DNA of 64,000 nt from the NCBI GenBank assembly GCA_021819825.1, contig JAKAEZ010000013.1, forward strand, positions 1-64,000, in the 5' to 3' direction. The stretch is from Planctomycetota bacterium (GTDB lineage Bacteria > Planctomycetota > Phycisphaerae > WQYP01). Below the pieces are notes generated by a model, which did not search any database, had not been told where the DNA came from, and worked only from the letters and a program-made list of their open reading frames with translations. Below, in pieces: positions 44,437 to 53,349 of this stretch (positions are counted from its first letter, which is position 1; each line of letters begins with the position of its first letter). Made by a program: the position numbers and the translations under genes.

Positions 44437-45963
44437 TCAGCACAACTGATACTCCGGCATGGCCATAATTAATTCCACCACCTCGAGCAGCCGCCAACGC
44501 GTTGCACCATCCGTCGGATTTAGCGCTTTGCCTTCCGCCGATCCGGATTGGTTCAAAACCTGAATTAATTCCGCACGTTTTGCCGGGTCCACATCATCCG
44601 CGATAAGCCGGTTGAGAAAATAATCCACCGCACCATCTGTCGTGGCGATGCCCGCCCGGGCCAAATCCAACTCCGGCGAAAAGCCGGTTTGAAATTCCGT
44701 CAGTTGCCGCGATTCCGGGTGATTCCATGCGGCGCTTTGGGCATACGGGGGCCGCCGCCCTGTTACCAGCGCGGCCGGCATATCATAGCGGTCAAATAAC
44801 GTGCTGGTGTTGATCCACGCCCTCCCGTGGGGCCAACCGCCGACGTTGGGAGCCTCAAATAGTTCCTGTCCCATCGACTTCATGCTGTAGAGCATCCCAT
44901 TGGTATTGGGGACGGGCACCTTCAGAGCGCGAACGCTGCCCGCCACCAGTTCCATCGGTGATTTTATTTTGCGCCGCATGACCGCATCCGAATAAAACCA
45001 TCGGCTGGAAAACAATTGTTTAAGCACCGGTGCCATGCGCCAGTCCGAAGAACGCAGCTTTTGCGCCAGGGCATCGACAATTTCCGGCGGCGGATCATCC
45101 GATGTAAAAAACGCCGAGAGCTTGAATGCAAAATGTTTGGCCGTCGCCGGCTGCTGGAAAATAATCCGCACAATATCATCACCGTTGAAATTTCCCGTAT
45201 GGCCAAGAAACGTTTTTTCGCCGTCATCATGCTGGAACGGATGAAAAACAAAACGATCTCCGACAAACGTCCATCCGGTCCAGGCGCGAGCAGACTGCCG
45301 CACATCCTCTTCGGTATAATTGCCGATGCCCATGGTGAACAATTCCATCAGTTCTCTTGCGTAGTTTTCATTGGCATGGCCTTTGCGGTTCTGATTGTTG
45401 TTCAAATAGCGCAACATGGCGGGGTCTTTACTGATATTAACGGTCAAAACCTTGGCGCTGCCGGTGGCGAATTTCCGGAACAATTGATTCTGCATATACA
45501 TGTGATAAGCGTTCTGCACGGTTGAAAAAGCGCTGACAAACAGCCCATGCCAGAACAAGGTCATTTTCTCTTCCAGCGGCCGCTTGGTTTTTATCATGCG
45601 GTTAATCCACCAGCAGCGCATTTCCTGCATTTTGGAAAAACCGCTTTGATTCAGGAGTTGAAAATATTCGCGCCGCTCTTTTTTGCTTAATGGCCCTAAA
45701 AATCGACGAGCTTCACGGAAATTCGCGAATACCCGGTGGGATAATGGTCCGAATTCCAAGCCCGGCAGATCATCCGGAATGCTCTGATAATAGACCATGC
45801 TCTCAATGGCCTGGTGCGGTCCCATACGCACCAGAGAGTCAATATCCTCGGGGGTGCCCCCAAAGCCGGCACGGTTTAACAGATGGCTGGCCGTGCGCCA
45901 ATCCCATTTAAATGAATTATCAGACCAGATGGGCGTTAAGAGCGATTCAGAAGCCGTGAGCAT
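44437..45963 (-). CDS. DUF1800 protein
   Basis: 508 residues. Family landmarks: HLLNRAGFGGTPEDID near the N-terminus, MTLFWHGLF, NENYARELMELFTMGIGNYTEEDVR, RAWTGWTF and GWPHGRAWINTSTLFDR. The DUF1800/DUF1501 tandem is a hallmark of Planctomycetota and Bacteroidota and is thought to act on extracellular material. It comes first in the pair, separated from DUF1501 by about 100 bases. The ATG is preceded by GGGAG. Confidence 0.9.
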   Translation of the reverse strand: MLTASESLLTPIWSDNSFKWDWRTASHLLNRAGFGGTPEDIDSLVRMGPHQAIESMVYYQSIPDDLPGLEFGPLSHRVFANFREARRFLGPLSKKERREYFQLLNQSGFSKMQEMRCWWINRMIKTKRPLEEKMTLFWHGLFVSAFSTVQNAYHMYMQNQLFRKFATGSAKVLTVNISKDPAMLRYLNNNQNRKGHANENYARELMELFTMGIGNYTEEDVRQSARAWTGWTFVGDRFVFHPFQHDDGEKTFLGHTGNFNGDDIVRIIFQQPATAKHFAFKLSAFFTSDDPPPEIVDALAQKLRSSDWRMAPVLKQLFSSRWFYSDAVMRRKIKSPMELVAGSVRALKVPVPNTNGMLYSMKSMGQELFEAPNVGGWPHGRAWINTSTLFDRYDMPAALVTGRRPPYAQSAAWNHPESRQLTEFQTGFSPELDLARAGIATTDGAVDYFLNRLIADDVDPAKRAELIQVLNQSGSAEGKALNPTDGATRWRLLEVVELIMAMPEYQLC

Positions 45964-46291
45964 GGCAGATACTCCCGATATTCAGTCATAGCCGCGTCCG
46001 ATATATTGAGCTATCGGCATAATTCGGAAGCCGTCATCAGGATGTTTTGCGGCGATGCGTGGTGCCGCAATAACAACAACTTGTACGGCTTCAGATGGGT
46101 TAAACGCGCAACCCCATGCGAAGTTGCATCTGTCGGGCGCAGCGGCACATTCAATGTGTCGGCTAACATGACGGATGTGGGTGCCCGTAAAAAAATTGTC
46201 ACGCCTCATCCGCCCTGTTGCCGCCCTCACAGGCCATCGCTTGCAATGCCATTGCTGCAACTATCCGCTGTTTAGCGCGTGTGGTAACGTG
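45964..46291. other. divergent intergenic region
   Basis: About 330 bases between two divergent units. No supported gene; the ORFs listed here lack a ribosome binding site and protein-like composition. It should hold both promoters. Confidence 0.4.
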
Positions 46292-47371
46292 ATGATGGTG
46301 AAACGGCCATTTTGTTTATCGGTGCCCCGGGCATTTTTCGCCGGCTTATGCGGCAGCTTGCTCGCCGGGGTTGGCAGCGGCGCAGCGTATGCGGATTATC
46401 CCGCCGGACCGAGTCCCGCGATTACCGTTACCAGGCCTCCCGCGGCACCGGTGTGGAAACTCGGCGCTGCGGCCCCGGCGCTGCATATCACCACATTATC
46501 CGGCCAAAAGATTTCGTTATCGCAGTTCTCGGGCAAGTTGATTGTCCTGGAATTTGGCAGTCTTACCGAACCGGCATTCAGGCTAAGCGCACCAAGCGTG
46601 AACTGGCTGGCACATCAATGGAAAAAGAAGGTGCAGGTGCTCATGGTGTATGAGAAAGAATCTCATGCCGCGGGCAGCGCACGGGCGCTGAACATCAACA
46701 AAGCCGGGGGCTTTGCCATTCCCCAGGCACAGGATCAATCTCAACGCCTTGCCGACGCACGCCGGGCGCAACACGCATTGCACCTGCAATTTCCCCTTAT
46801 GACCATTGATAACGCGAAAAATCAGACGGCGTTGGCGTATGGGGCGCTGCCGAATATGACATTTCTGATCAACACTCAAGGGCAATTGATTGGGGCATGG
46901 CCATGGATGGCTCCGTGGCAGCTTCGGGGTGCTGTTTCGGCTGTGCTAAGTGGCAAGCCGATCCCGGTCGGGGATATGAGTTCGGGCTTTACCGCCAGCA
47001 CATCACCGCCCATGGAATTCGATTACCAAGCCCTTCCGCCGGCGGCACCACAAACCCTCGCGGACGCGATTGACCGCGCGGGTGTCACCCGACAACAACT
47101 CTCTAAATTACTGCCCGCGCTGACCGATTTTTCCACCAGCTTGTTGAAGGCCCGGCAGCAACTGGCGCAGCTTCGCTCCAGGAGACGGCAATTCAACGGC
47201 AACTTTCGCCAGGCGGTGGGTAAAACCCTCAAGGGCTTGCGGAAATCTGCCAGGGAATTGACGGGAGCATTGCACCGCTATGTCAATAACCGGCAATATA
47301 CGGAAATTCTTTCCGCCATTGACCGTGGCAGGATGCGGCGGGTATTTGAGCCTCGGAGCCGGTCCGAGTAA
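46292..47371 (+). CDS. secreted thioredoxin-fold protein, deiodinase-like
   Basis: About 359 residues from ATG 46292, which gives a signal peptide ending SGAAYA. The next part (LHITTLSGQKISLSQFSGK LIVLEFGSLTEPAF) has the thioredoxin-like opening and the FGSxTxP pattern of the iodothyronine deiodinase family (PF00837), but the catalytic Cys/Sec position holds Leu. Downstream TFLINTQGQLIGAW fits the fold, and a basic helical tail (RQQLAQLRSRRRQFNGNFRQ) is extra. A redox enzyme is doubtful; a structural or binding role is possible. Confidence 0.6.
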   Translation: MMVKRPFCLSVPRAFFAGLCGSLLAGVGSGAAYADYPAGPSPAITVTRPPAAPVWKLGAAAPALHITTLSGQKISLSQFSGKLIVLEFGSLTEPAFRLSAPSVNWLAHQWKKKVQVLMVYEKESHAAGSARALNINKAGGFAIPQAQDQSQRLADARRAQHALHLQFPLMTIDNAKNQTALAYGALPNMTFLINTQGQLIGAWPWMAPWQLRGAVSAVLSGKPIPVGDMSSGFTASTSPPMEFDYQALPPAAPQTLADAIDRAGVTRQQLSKLLPALTDFSTSLLKARQQLAQLRSRRRQFNGNFRQAVGKTLKGLRKSARELTGALHRYVNNRQYTEILSAIDRGRMRRVFEPRSRSE

Positions 47372-47712
47372 TGGCCCATAGTTGCCTCTGCGGGCGGCCC
47401 TATGCCGAGGAAGGGTGAGACTTCTATTTCGGCTAAGGGGTGACAATTCTACTTCGGTACAACAACATGCCCGTGGGCATTATTTGATCTATTTATGCCA
47501 TCTTGTATACTGATGTGCTTATTCACAGTCCGGTGAATTGTCCTGGCAAGACATTTCACAGCCTGTGGATAAGCCCGGTAAGGCGTCAGCCCGGGATTTT
47601 CATCAGCGATGTAGCTGAGGAAATAAAGTCTGGGCCGGTCTTTTTCGCCTGTCATTTCCGCGGCCACTTTACTTTTAATGCGGCTATCACAGGGAAAGGT
47701 TCCAAATCGTTT
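47372..47712. other. long leader of rpsA
   Basis: Contains the rpsA promoter at 47484-47511 and about 200 bases of untranslated leader. The in-frame extension in the ORF track is not coding. A leader of this size fits S1 autoregulation, which is known in other bacteria. Confidence 0.5.
47484..47511 (+). promoter_or_regulatory. sigma-70-type promoter of rpsA
   Basis: TTGATC (47484-47489) and TATACT (47506-47511) with a 16-base spacer, about 200 bases before the start codon of rpsA. Confidence 0.55.
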
Positions 47713-49425
47713 ATGGTTAATTTCGCGTTACTCAAAGAGTTAGGCTTGGATGATCAGGCCGCATCCGTGGAAATCCAGAGCAAATTTGAAAATATTGATG
47801 ACGCCCAAATTGGCGGACTTCTGGAGAAAAGCGGCAACAGTTTTACCAATGGCTCGATGCTCAAAGGCAAAATTGTCAATATCCGCGGCGATGATGTCGT
47901 GCTGGAAATCGGCCTCAAGAGCGAAGGCGTGCTTTCACTGATGCGGGAATTTGATGATCCTTCATCTGTTGAAGTTGGGGATGAAATCACCGTTCTGCTG
48001 GAACAGGTGGAATCCGAAAATGGTCTGGTGCAGATTTCCAAGCGGAAAGCCGACCGCATCATCGGGTGGGAAACCATTGTCAACACCAAAAAAGAAGGCG
48101 ATCCAATCAGCGGCAAAGTCACGCGTAAAATCAAGGGCGGCCTGCTGGTGGATATCGGCGTGCCCGTGTTCCTCCCGGCTTCACAAGTGGATATTCGCCG
48201 CCCGGCGGATATTGGCGAATTTATTAACAAAACCATTGACGCCGAAATTCTTAAAATTGATCTTGAACGCCGCAATATTGTGATCAGCCGTCGCAAGCTT
48301 ATGGAGCGTCACCGCAGCGAAGCCAAGCAGAAACTCTTTGATGAAATTGTTGTCGGGCAGGTGCGTAAGGGTACGGTTAAGAATATTGCCGATTTCGGTG
48401 CCTTTGTGGACCTTGGCGGCGTGGACGGCTTGCTGCATATCACTGATATGAGTTGGGGCCGCATTAACCATCCATCCGATATGGTCAAACTGGATGAGGA
48501 AATCGAAGTTGCGGTTCTCAATGTGGATCGCGAAAAGGAAAAAATTGCCCTGGGCCTTAAGCAGAAACATGCCTCGCCATGGGAACATGTTGATGAGAAA
48601 TACCCGATCGGCACGCGCATCAAGGGCCAAGTCACCAACATCATGAGCTACGGTGCCTTTGTGAAACTTGAAGAGGGCGTTGAAGGTCTGGTGCACATTT
48701 CCGAAATGAGCTGGACAAAACGCATCAATCATCCTGGAGAGATGCTCTCTGTGGGTGAAGAAGTTGATGTCGTCGTGCTGGAAGTCAATAAAGGAAAACA
48801 GGAAATCAGCCTTGGCGTTAAACAAACCGAAGCCAACCCCTGGACCGTTCTGGCGGAAAAATATCCGCCCGGCACGGTGGTCACCGGCAAGGTCCGTAAT
48901 TTGGCCAACTACGGGGCCTTTATTGAAATTGAGGAAGGCATTGACGGCTTGCTGCACGTAAGTGATATGTCCTGGACCAAGAAAATTGTCCACCCCAGCG
49001 AGATGATCAAGAAGGGCGACGCCATTCAATGCGTCGTTCTCAGCGTGGATCAAGAGAAGAATCGCGTGGCTCTGGGCGTCAAACAGTTGGCGGAAGACCC
49101 ATGGCTGCACGCGATTCCCACCAATTACCACCCCGGCATGATCGTCAAGGGCAAAGTCACGAAGATCACCAATTTCGGCGTGTTTGTGGAACTTGAACCG
49201 GGTCTGGAAGGCCTGCTGCACATCAGCGAACTTTCTGACAACAAGGTTGAAAATCCGCAGGACATGGTCAAGCTTGATGATGAATTGGAAGTCAAGATTC
49301 TCCGCGTGGATATCGAAGACCGGAAAATCGGCCTGTCGCTCAAGCGCGCCCAATGGGGTGAAGATCGGGAATCTTCTGAATCCGAACGTCCGGCCAAGAA
49401 ATACCGCGGCGGTCTGGAAAGCTGA
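47713..49425 (+). CDS. rpsA: 30S ribosomal protein S1
   Basis: 570 residues from ATG 47713 (MVNFALLKELG); the upstream ORF start is rejected because the extension is not protein-like. There are six S1 domains. The last four are well conserved (FGAFVDLGGVDGLLHITDMSW, YGAFVKLEEGVEGLVHISEMSW and so on) and the first two more diverged, as in E. coli S1. It brings mRNA to the 30S subunit. A strong promoter lies 200 bases upstream and a terminator immediately downstream, so it is a single-gene transcript. Confidence 0.95.
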   Translation: MVNFALLKELGLDDQAASVEIQSKFENIDDAQIGGLLEKSGNSFTNGSMLKGKIVNIRGDDVVLEIGLKSEGVLSLMREFDDPSSVEVGDEITVLLEQVESENGLVQISKRKADRIIGWETIVNTKKEGDPISGKVTRKIKGGLLVDIGVPVFLPASQVDIRRPADIGEFINKTIDAEILKIDLERRNIVISRRKLMERHRSEAKQKLFDEIVVGQVRKGTVKNIADFGAFVDLGGVDGLLHITDMSWGRINHPSDMVKLDEEIEVAVLNVDREKEKIALGLKQKHASPWEHVDEKYPIGTRIKGQVTNIMSYGAFVKLEEGVEGLVHISEMSWTKRINHPGEMLSVGEEVDVVVLEVNKGKQEISLGVKQTEANPWTVLAEKYPPGTVVTGKVRNLANYGAFIEIEEGIDGLLHVSDMSWTKKIVHPSEMIKKGDAIQCVVLSVDQEKNRVALGVKQLAEDPWLHAIPTNYHPGMIVKGKVTKITNFGVFVELEPGLEGLLHISELSDNKVENPQDMVKLDDELEVKILRVDIEDRKIGLSLKRAQWGEDRESSESERPAKKYRGGLES

Positions 49426-49453
49426 TTTCCATTTCCCGGTACTGTGTCATTCA

Positions 49454-49488
49454 GGCGGGTGCGGCAAAAGCCGCGCCCGCCTTTTTTA
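49454..49488 (+). terminator. intrinsic terminator of rpsA
   Basis: A 12-base stem GGCGGGTGCGGC / GCCGCGCCCGCC with an AAAA loop and one G-T pair, followed by TTTTTT. It lies about 30 bases after the rpsA stop and reaches the end of the convergent cardiolipin synthase gene. Confidence 0.92.
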
Positions 49489-50685
49489 TAGCCACCAGCG
49501 GAAGGAATAGGCCAGCGTACTAAGGAATCGCTGCTTAAGCGTGCGCTTTTCGCAGTCAGAGAATCGTACCCGCCGACTGCGACGCAATTCGTTGCGGGTC
49601 ACACGAATGACGGCCTGCGCAAAGGCGCGAGATCGTATCACAGCCATAAACTCCAGGTTGATATATAAGCTGCGAGGATCCATGTTGGCCGAACCAACCA
49701 CCGTCCACTGCCGGTCAATAACCATGGCTTTTGTGTGCATGACACGGTTCTTACGTTCATACAACCGGACACCCGCCCGTAAAAGTTTACGATACAGATA
49801 CCATGCGCCATACTGGGCAATGGGGACATCCGTCATGGCGGGAACCAGCACATGCACATGCAGGTTTCTTTTCCGCGCGCGAATAATTTCGCGCATCACA
49901 CGCCCCACGGGAATGAAATAGGCCATGACGATAACCACGCTCTGGTTGGCAGCGCGCAGCAGCCGACGAAATACGCGGGGTGCCCGGCTGAACTTCAGCC
50001 CCGGCCCAGCGTCATAAAAGTGGATGGATTCATGAGCCTCCCCCAACATCACGCGCCGATAGCCGCTGGGGCGTAGCGGCATATTCCGGCCTTTGGCGTG
50101 CATCCATGATCGTTCAAAACTCAGGGCAACCTCCACCTGTTGCGGACCGGCCATGCGAATGTGCATATCCCGCCAGGCCGCCGCCGAATCAACCGATGGA
50201 TCGTCGGGTGATGCCCGGAAGAGGTGGCCGTGATCGTTAATATTCATCCCGCCGAAATAGGCGCAGCGATTATCCACCACCAACAACTTGCGATGATCGC
50301 GGCGATTAAGAATGATAAATGCCGCTATGGAGTGTAAAGCCTCTTTAATCCGGTGATACGCGTGTACCTGAACCCCGCCTGAAGACAACATTTCAAAGAT
50401 TGCGGGATTGGTATGCTGACTTCCCAAGGCGTCATAGAGCAGGCGCACATCCATGCCCGCCTGCGCACAGCGCACCAGAGCATCGGCAATGGCATACGAA
50501 GCCCGATCGTCGGAAAAAATATACGTTTCGAGCCAAACCCGTTCTTTTGCGGCCGCAATATCCAGAAGCATCGCTTCGAATAGCAGATGCGATTGAGTAA
50601 ATAATTCCAGCGTGTGTCCCGCCACCTCAACGCACGCCACCACTCCGGGGGTTTTAACGGCGTTGTCAGCCAGGGGCATATCCAT
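49486..50685 (-). CDS. cardiolipin synthase (phospholipase D superfamily)
   Basis: 399 residues. Two HKD motifs: HRKLLVVDNRCAYFGGMNI and HTKAMVIDRQWTVVGSANMDPRS, each with the HxKxxxxD catalytic set. It makes cardiolipin from phosphatidylglycerol at the inner membrane, resembling ClsB because it lacks N-terminal membrane helices. It ends inside the rpsA terminator, converging with rpsA. Confidence 0.9.
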   Translation of the reverse strand: MDMPLADNAVKTPGVVACVEVAGHTLELFTQSHLLFEAMLLDIAAAKERVWLETYIFSDDRASYAIADALVRCAQAGMDVRLLYDALGSQHTNPAIFEMLSSGGVQVHAYHRIKEALHSIAAFIILNRRDHRKLLVVDNRCAYFGGMNINDHGHLFRASPDDPSVDSAAAWRDMHIRMAGPQQVEVALSFERSWMHAKGRNMPLRPSGYRRVMLGEAHESIHFYDAGPGLKFSRAPRVFRRLLRAANQSVVIVMAYFIPVGRVMREIIRARKRNLHVHVLVPAMTDVPIAQYGAWYLYRKLLRAGVRLYERKNRVMHTKAMVIDRQWTVVGSANMDPRSLYINLEFMAVIRSRAFAQAVIRVTRNELRRSRRVRFSDCEKRTLKQRFLSTLAYSFRWWL

Positions 50686-50709
50686 CAGGCACGCTCGCGA
50701 AGTTGACTT

Positions 50710-51081
50710 TCAGCCCACGCAAGGGGCATGTACACGGGCGGGAACCAGGCAAATAAATTCAAAATTGACCGCACCGGAATTACGAAACTGGTGCATCTCA
50801 TTTGCCGGCACATATACCACGTCGCCGGGCTTCAGAGCCTTGGTTCCGTCCGGGGTCAAGGCTTCCCCACGCCCGGCTAAAATCAGAACTTCATGTTCAT
50901 AATCATGGTGATGATGCGGTGTAAATCCGCCGGGTTCAACGGTAAATTTACGCATCGCAAATGTCGGGCACTGCTCCAGAGGCCCCAGGAGCATTTGCAT
51001 GGTTACACGATTCGCGCCAGCCATGGTTACCGGTTTGGCCGGCACCGAATCACTATTTTTTATAATCATCGCACACTCCAA
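50710..51081 (-). CDS. cupin-domain protein
   Basis: 123 residues. The single beta-barrel cupin motifs are HHHHDYEHEVLILAGRGE (metal-binding His and Glu) and GDVVYVPANEMHQFRN (His). The cupin fold binds a metal for dioxygenase, isomerase or storage roles; the substrate cannot be told. Confidence 0.85.
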   Translation of the reverse strand: MECAMIIKNSDSVPAKPVTMAGANRVTMQMLLGPLEQCPTFAMRKFTVEPGGFTPHHHHDYEHEVLILAGRGEALTPDGTKALKPGDVVYVPANEMHQFRNSGAVNFEFICLVPARVHAPCVG

Positions 51082-51108
51082 TTGCCCAGCGATCAGTCAT
51101 TGCGGAAA

Positions 51109-51579
51109 TTATTGGGGATTACCACTGGACAGATCGTAAATCCATGGTTCCAAAGCCCGATTGAAATCAAATAATTCTTCGGCCTTAAAAAAACGCGAAA
51201 CTTCAGCTTTCGCGGTTTCAGGAGAATCACTGCCATGTATGAGATTATAAGCGCTGGAAACGCCGAAATCTCCCCGTATCGTGCCCGGCTCCGCTTTATA
51301 GCCGAATGTGGCCCCCATCATCTTACGGCTAACATCGATAACATTATTCCCCTCCAGCACCAGCAACACCACCGGACCACTGGTCATAAACTTAACCAGT
51401 GAATCATAAAAAGGTTTGCCTTTGTGCATGGCATAATGTTCATGCGCCACCGCCGGCGCAATACGCGAAAACTTCATTCCGACAATCTTTAATCCCTTTT
51501 GTTCAAACCGGGAGATAATATTTCCAATTAACCCCCGCTCTACGGAATCCGGCTTGAGAATAATTAAGGTGCGATCCAT
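51109..51579 (-). CDS. ndk: nucleoside diphosphate kinase
   Basis: 156 residues from MDRTLIILKPDSV (51579), the normal family opening; the longer ORF start is rejected. It has KPDSVERGLIGNII, the MMGATFGYKAEPGTIRGDFG segment and the active-site His in NLIHGSDS. It makes NTPs and dNTPs from diphosphates by a phospho-His intermediate. The C-terminal tail is slightly longer than usual. Confidence 0.95.
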   Translation of the reverse strand: MDRTLIILKPDSVERGLIGNIISRFEQKGLKIVGMKFSRIAPAVAHEHYAMHKGKPFYDSLVKFMTSGPVVLLVLEGNNVIDVSRKMMGATFGYKAEPGTIRGDFGVSSAYNLIHGSDSPETAKAEVSRFFKAEELFDFNRALEPWIYDLSSGNPQ

Positions 51580-51731
51580 AAAATTGTTTACTCCACTTAC
51601 ATACCTTCCAGGCTGCAAACCGCATTGTGCATCCCATTGCAGGAAGTATATCCTAATGGATGGCTTATTTCCGGCAAGTGCCGCCTCCTCGCTGCCTTGA
51701 GGGGGCCTATATTGCGACTCTTTCAGGTCCG

Positions 51732-52841
51732 TTACCCCTGATCCAAATACCCTGCAATATGATCAATGGCCGCATCCATGGAATGGTCGCCCTGTAACAG
51801 CAATTCTGTTGCGCACCGGCGGATGACGTTTTTCTGATCTTCCTCGGTAATGTATTCAACGGGAGATTTACCATCCATTCGCGCCAGCAGCAGCGCCGCG
51901 AGAATTCTGCCCCCGCTATCTGAAATTTGCGCAGCCATTGCTTTCGGTGCCGTTTCGCGATAGGTCTGCCAGAAATAATCCGCGGCGATCATGGCGGCCC
52001 GCCAGCGCTTTTTCAAATAAAACGCTTTAAGCAGCAGATGATTCAAGAGTGTCGCCACATCGAAAGCGGGATTACCGTAAAACACCACTTCAAAATCCAA
52101 AACAAATAAGTGAGCACTTTGGCCCTCCGCCGGTGCCCGCCAGAGCATATTTTTTGGTGAAAAATCACCGTGAATCAGGCACTTGGGATAACGGAGAAGC
52201 TCCGTTTCGACCTCCTGCAATGCAGGGGCCACAGATTCAACTTTTTCAGCAACAAACCGTAGATAGGGGTCGATGCGCTGTTGGATAAATCCCCGCGGCT
52301 CGCCAAATCGCTGCGCCCATTTGGCATCATTCATGGTAGAAGCGTGCAGCATGGCAAGAATTTCCGCCGCGGCCTCAGCCGCACGTCGATCAACCTGCCC
52401 GGTCAGCAACTGCTTTTTCCAATTCACCGCCCCCACCGGCGCAACCGATATGGCCAGAACGTAATTTTCCGAATCACGCCAGAGAACCGTTGGAAGCGAA
52501 TCAGCGGGCAGGATGTCCCGCAGCATGACCAATGCATCACGCTCCACCCATAGCCGGTCACGATCCACCGGCCATTTGGCGGCGGTGCGAAACTCCCCCA
52601 GCGGCTGCTTGATGACAAAACAGGCCCCAGAGCGCATGCGCTTATCCGGAACGCCCCGTTTAATCTGCCCCGCGGTGCGCATGTCCGTTCCCACCGGCTC
52701 ACCGGCGTTCATGTCCATAATTTTGAGCACCACATTAGCCACACCGCCGGACAGGCTTTGTACCAGCACTTCCCCTTCGGGAGAAACGCTTCCACGGTGG
52801 CGTAAATATTCCAGAGCCGTTTGTTCAGAAAGTTCAATCAT
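51732..52841 (-). CDS. aminoglycoside phosphotransferase-like kinase
   Basis: 369 residues. The APH/choline-kinase fold has the catalytic loop LIHGDFSPKNMLW and the metal-binding LFVLDFEVVFYGNPAFDVA. It resembles methylthioribose kinase in layout, but no methionine-salvage neighbour is present, so the substrate stays open. It starts nine bases after the PIN-like gene and is probably co-transcribed with it. Confidence 0.75.
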   Translation of the reverse strand: MIELSEQTALEYLRHRGSVSPEGEVLVQSLSGGVANVVLKIMDMNAGEPVGTDMRTAGQIKRGVPDKRMRSGACFVIKQPLGEFRTAAKWPVDRDRLWVERDALVMLRDILPADSLPTVLWRDSENYVLAISVAPVGAVNWKKQLLTGQVDRRAAEAAAEILAMLHASTMNDAKWAQRFGEPRGFIQQRIDPYLRFVAEKVESVAPALQEVETELLRYPKCLIHGDFSPKNMLWRAPAEGQSAHLFVLDFEVVFYGNPAFDVATLLNHLLLKAFYLKKRWRAAMIAADYFWQTYRETAPKAMAAQISDSGGRILAALLLARMDGKSPVEYITEEDQKNVIRRCATELLLQGDHSMDAAIDHIAGYLDQG

Positions 52842-52850
52842 ATCGTTGTG

Positions 52851-53213
52851 TTAACCGGGTAACTGCCGCACCTTCACGCGGCCGGGCGTAACGGTATAAA
52901 GCCGCTTGGGTGATAGGCGCTTGTAACGCTCAAAAAGCCGATCCACCGCGTCGCTTAGATGCTGCGGTTCGGCAATCAACAGCACCATACAAAGGGGAAA
53001 TGCCAGGCCCTGATCATAAATGGCATGAATAAAATCACGATCTGCCGTTAAAAGGCACCATTGCCGCTTAGCTAAATCCGCAAGCAATTCCTGTGGATCG
53101 CTCAATGCGGGTGTCGAGTCGGTGAGTTCCGCGATCTGATGCACGCGATGACCGTGGCGAATCATTGCGTTGCCGGCATCCGCAGCCAGCCCGCCGTGGA
53201 GTAAAAACTGCAT
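52851..53213 (-). CDS. DUF5615-like PIN-fold protein
   Basis: 120 residues. The opening FLLHGGLAADAGNAMIRHGHRV, then CLLTADRDFIHA, has the spacing of the DUF5615/Mut7-C PIN-like fold, with acidic residues in TADRDF. Such small proteins are often toxin-like nucleases, but no antitoxin partner is next to it. It is upstream of the kinase-like gene and close to it. Confidence 0.6.
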   Translation of the reverse strand: MQFLLHGGLAADAGNAMIRHGHRVHQIAELTDSTPALSDPQELLADLAKRQWCLLTADRDFIHAIYDQGLAFPLCMVLLIAEPQHLSDAVDRLFERYKRLSPKRLYTVTPGRVKVRQLPG

Positions 53214-53349
53214 TCAAAAGTCCCGTCCGCGCTATTGCGCCTAAACAACATGGGAAATTCAGGCCGCATAACGGCAATTCCCCTGCGCGAATTATGCACA
53301 GAATCGACCCTCCCGCCAAGTACCCGTCAAGTACTCCGTTCCGGCGTGC

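Noticed and set aside
47503-47712. N-terminal extension of S1 in the ORF track
   Set aside because: The extra 70 residues are not conserved in S1 and cover the promoter and leader.
48181-49353. 390-codon ORF on the minus strand
   Set aside because: It lies wholly antisense to rpsA, whose six S1 domains are certain; it is a shadow of biased codon use.
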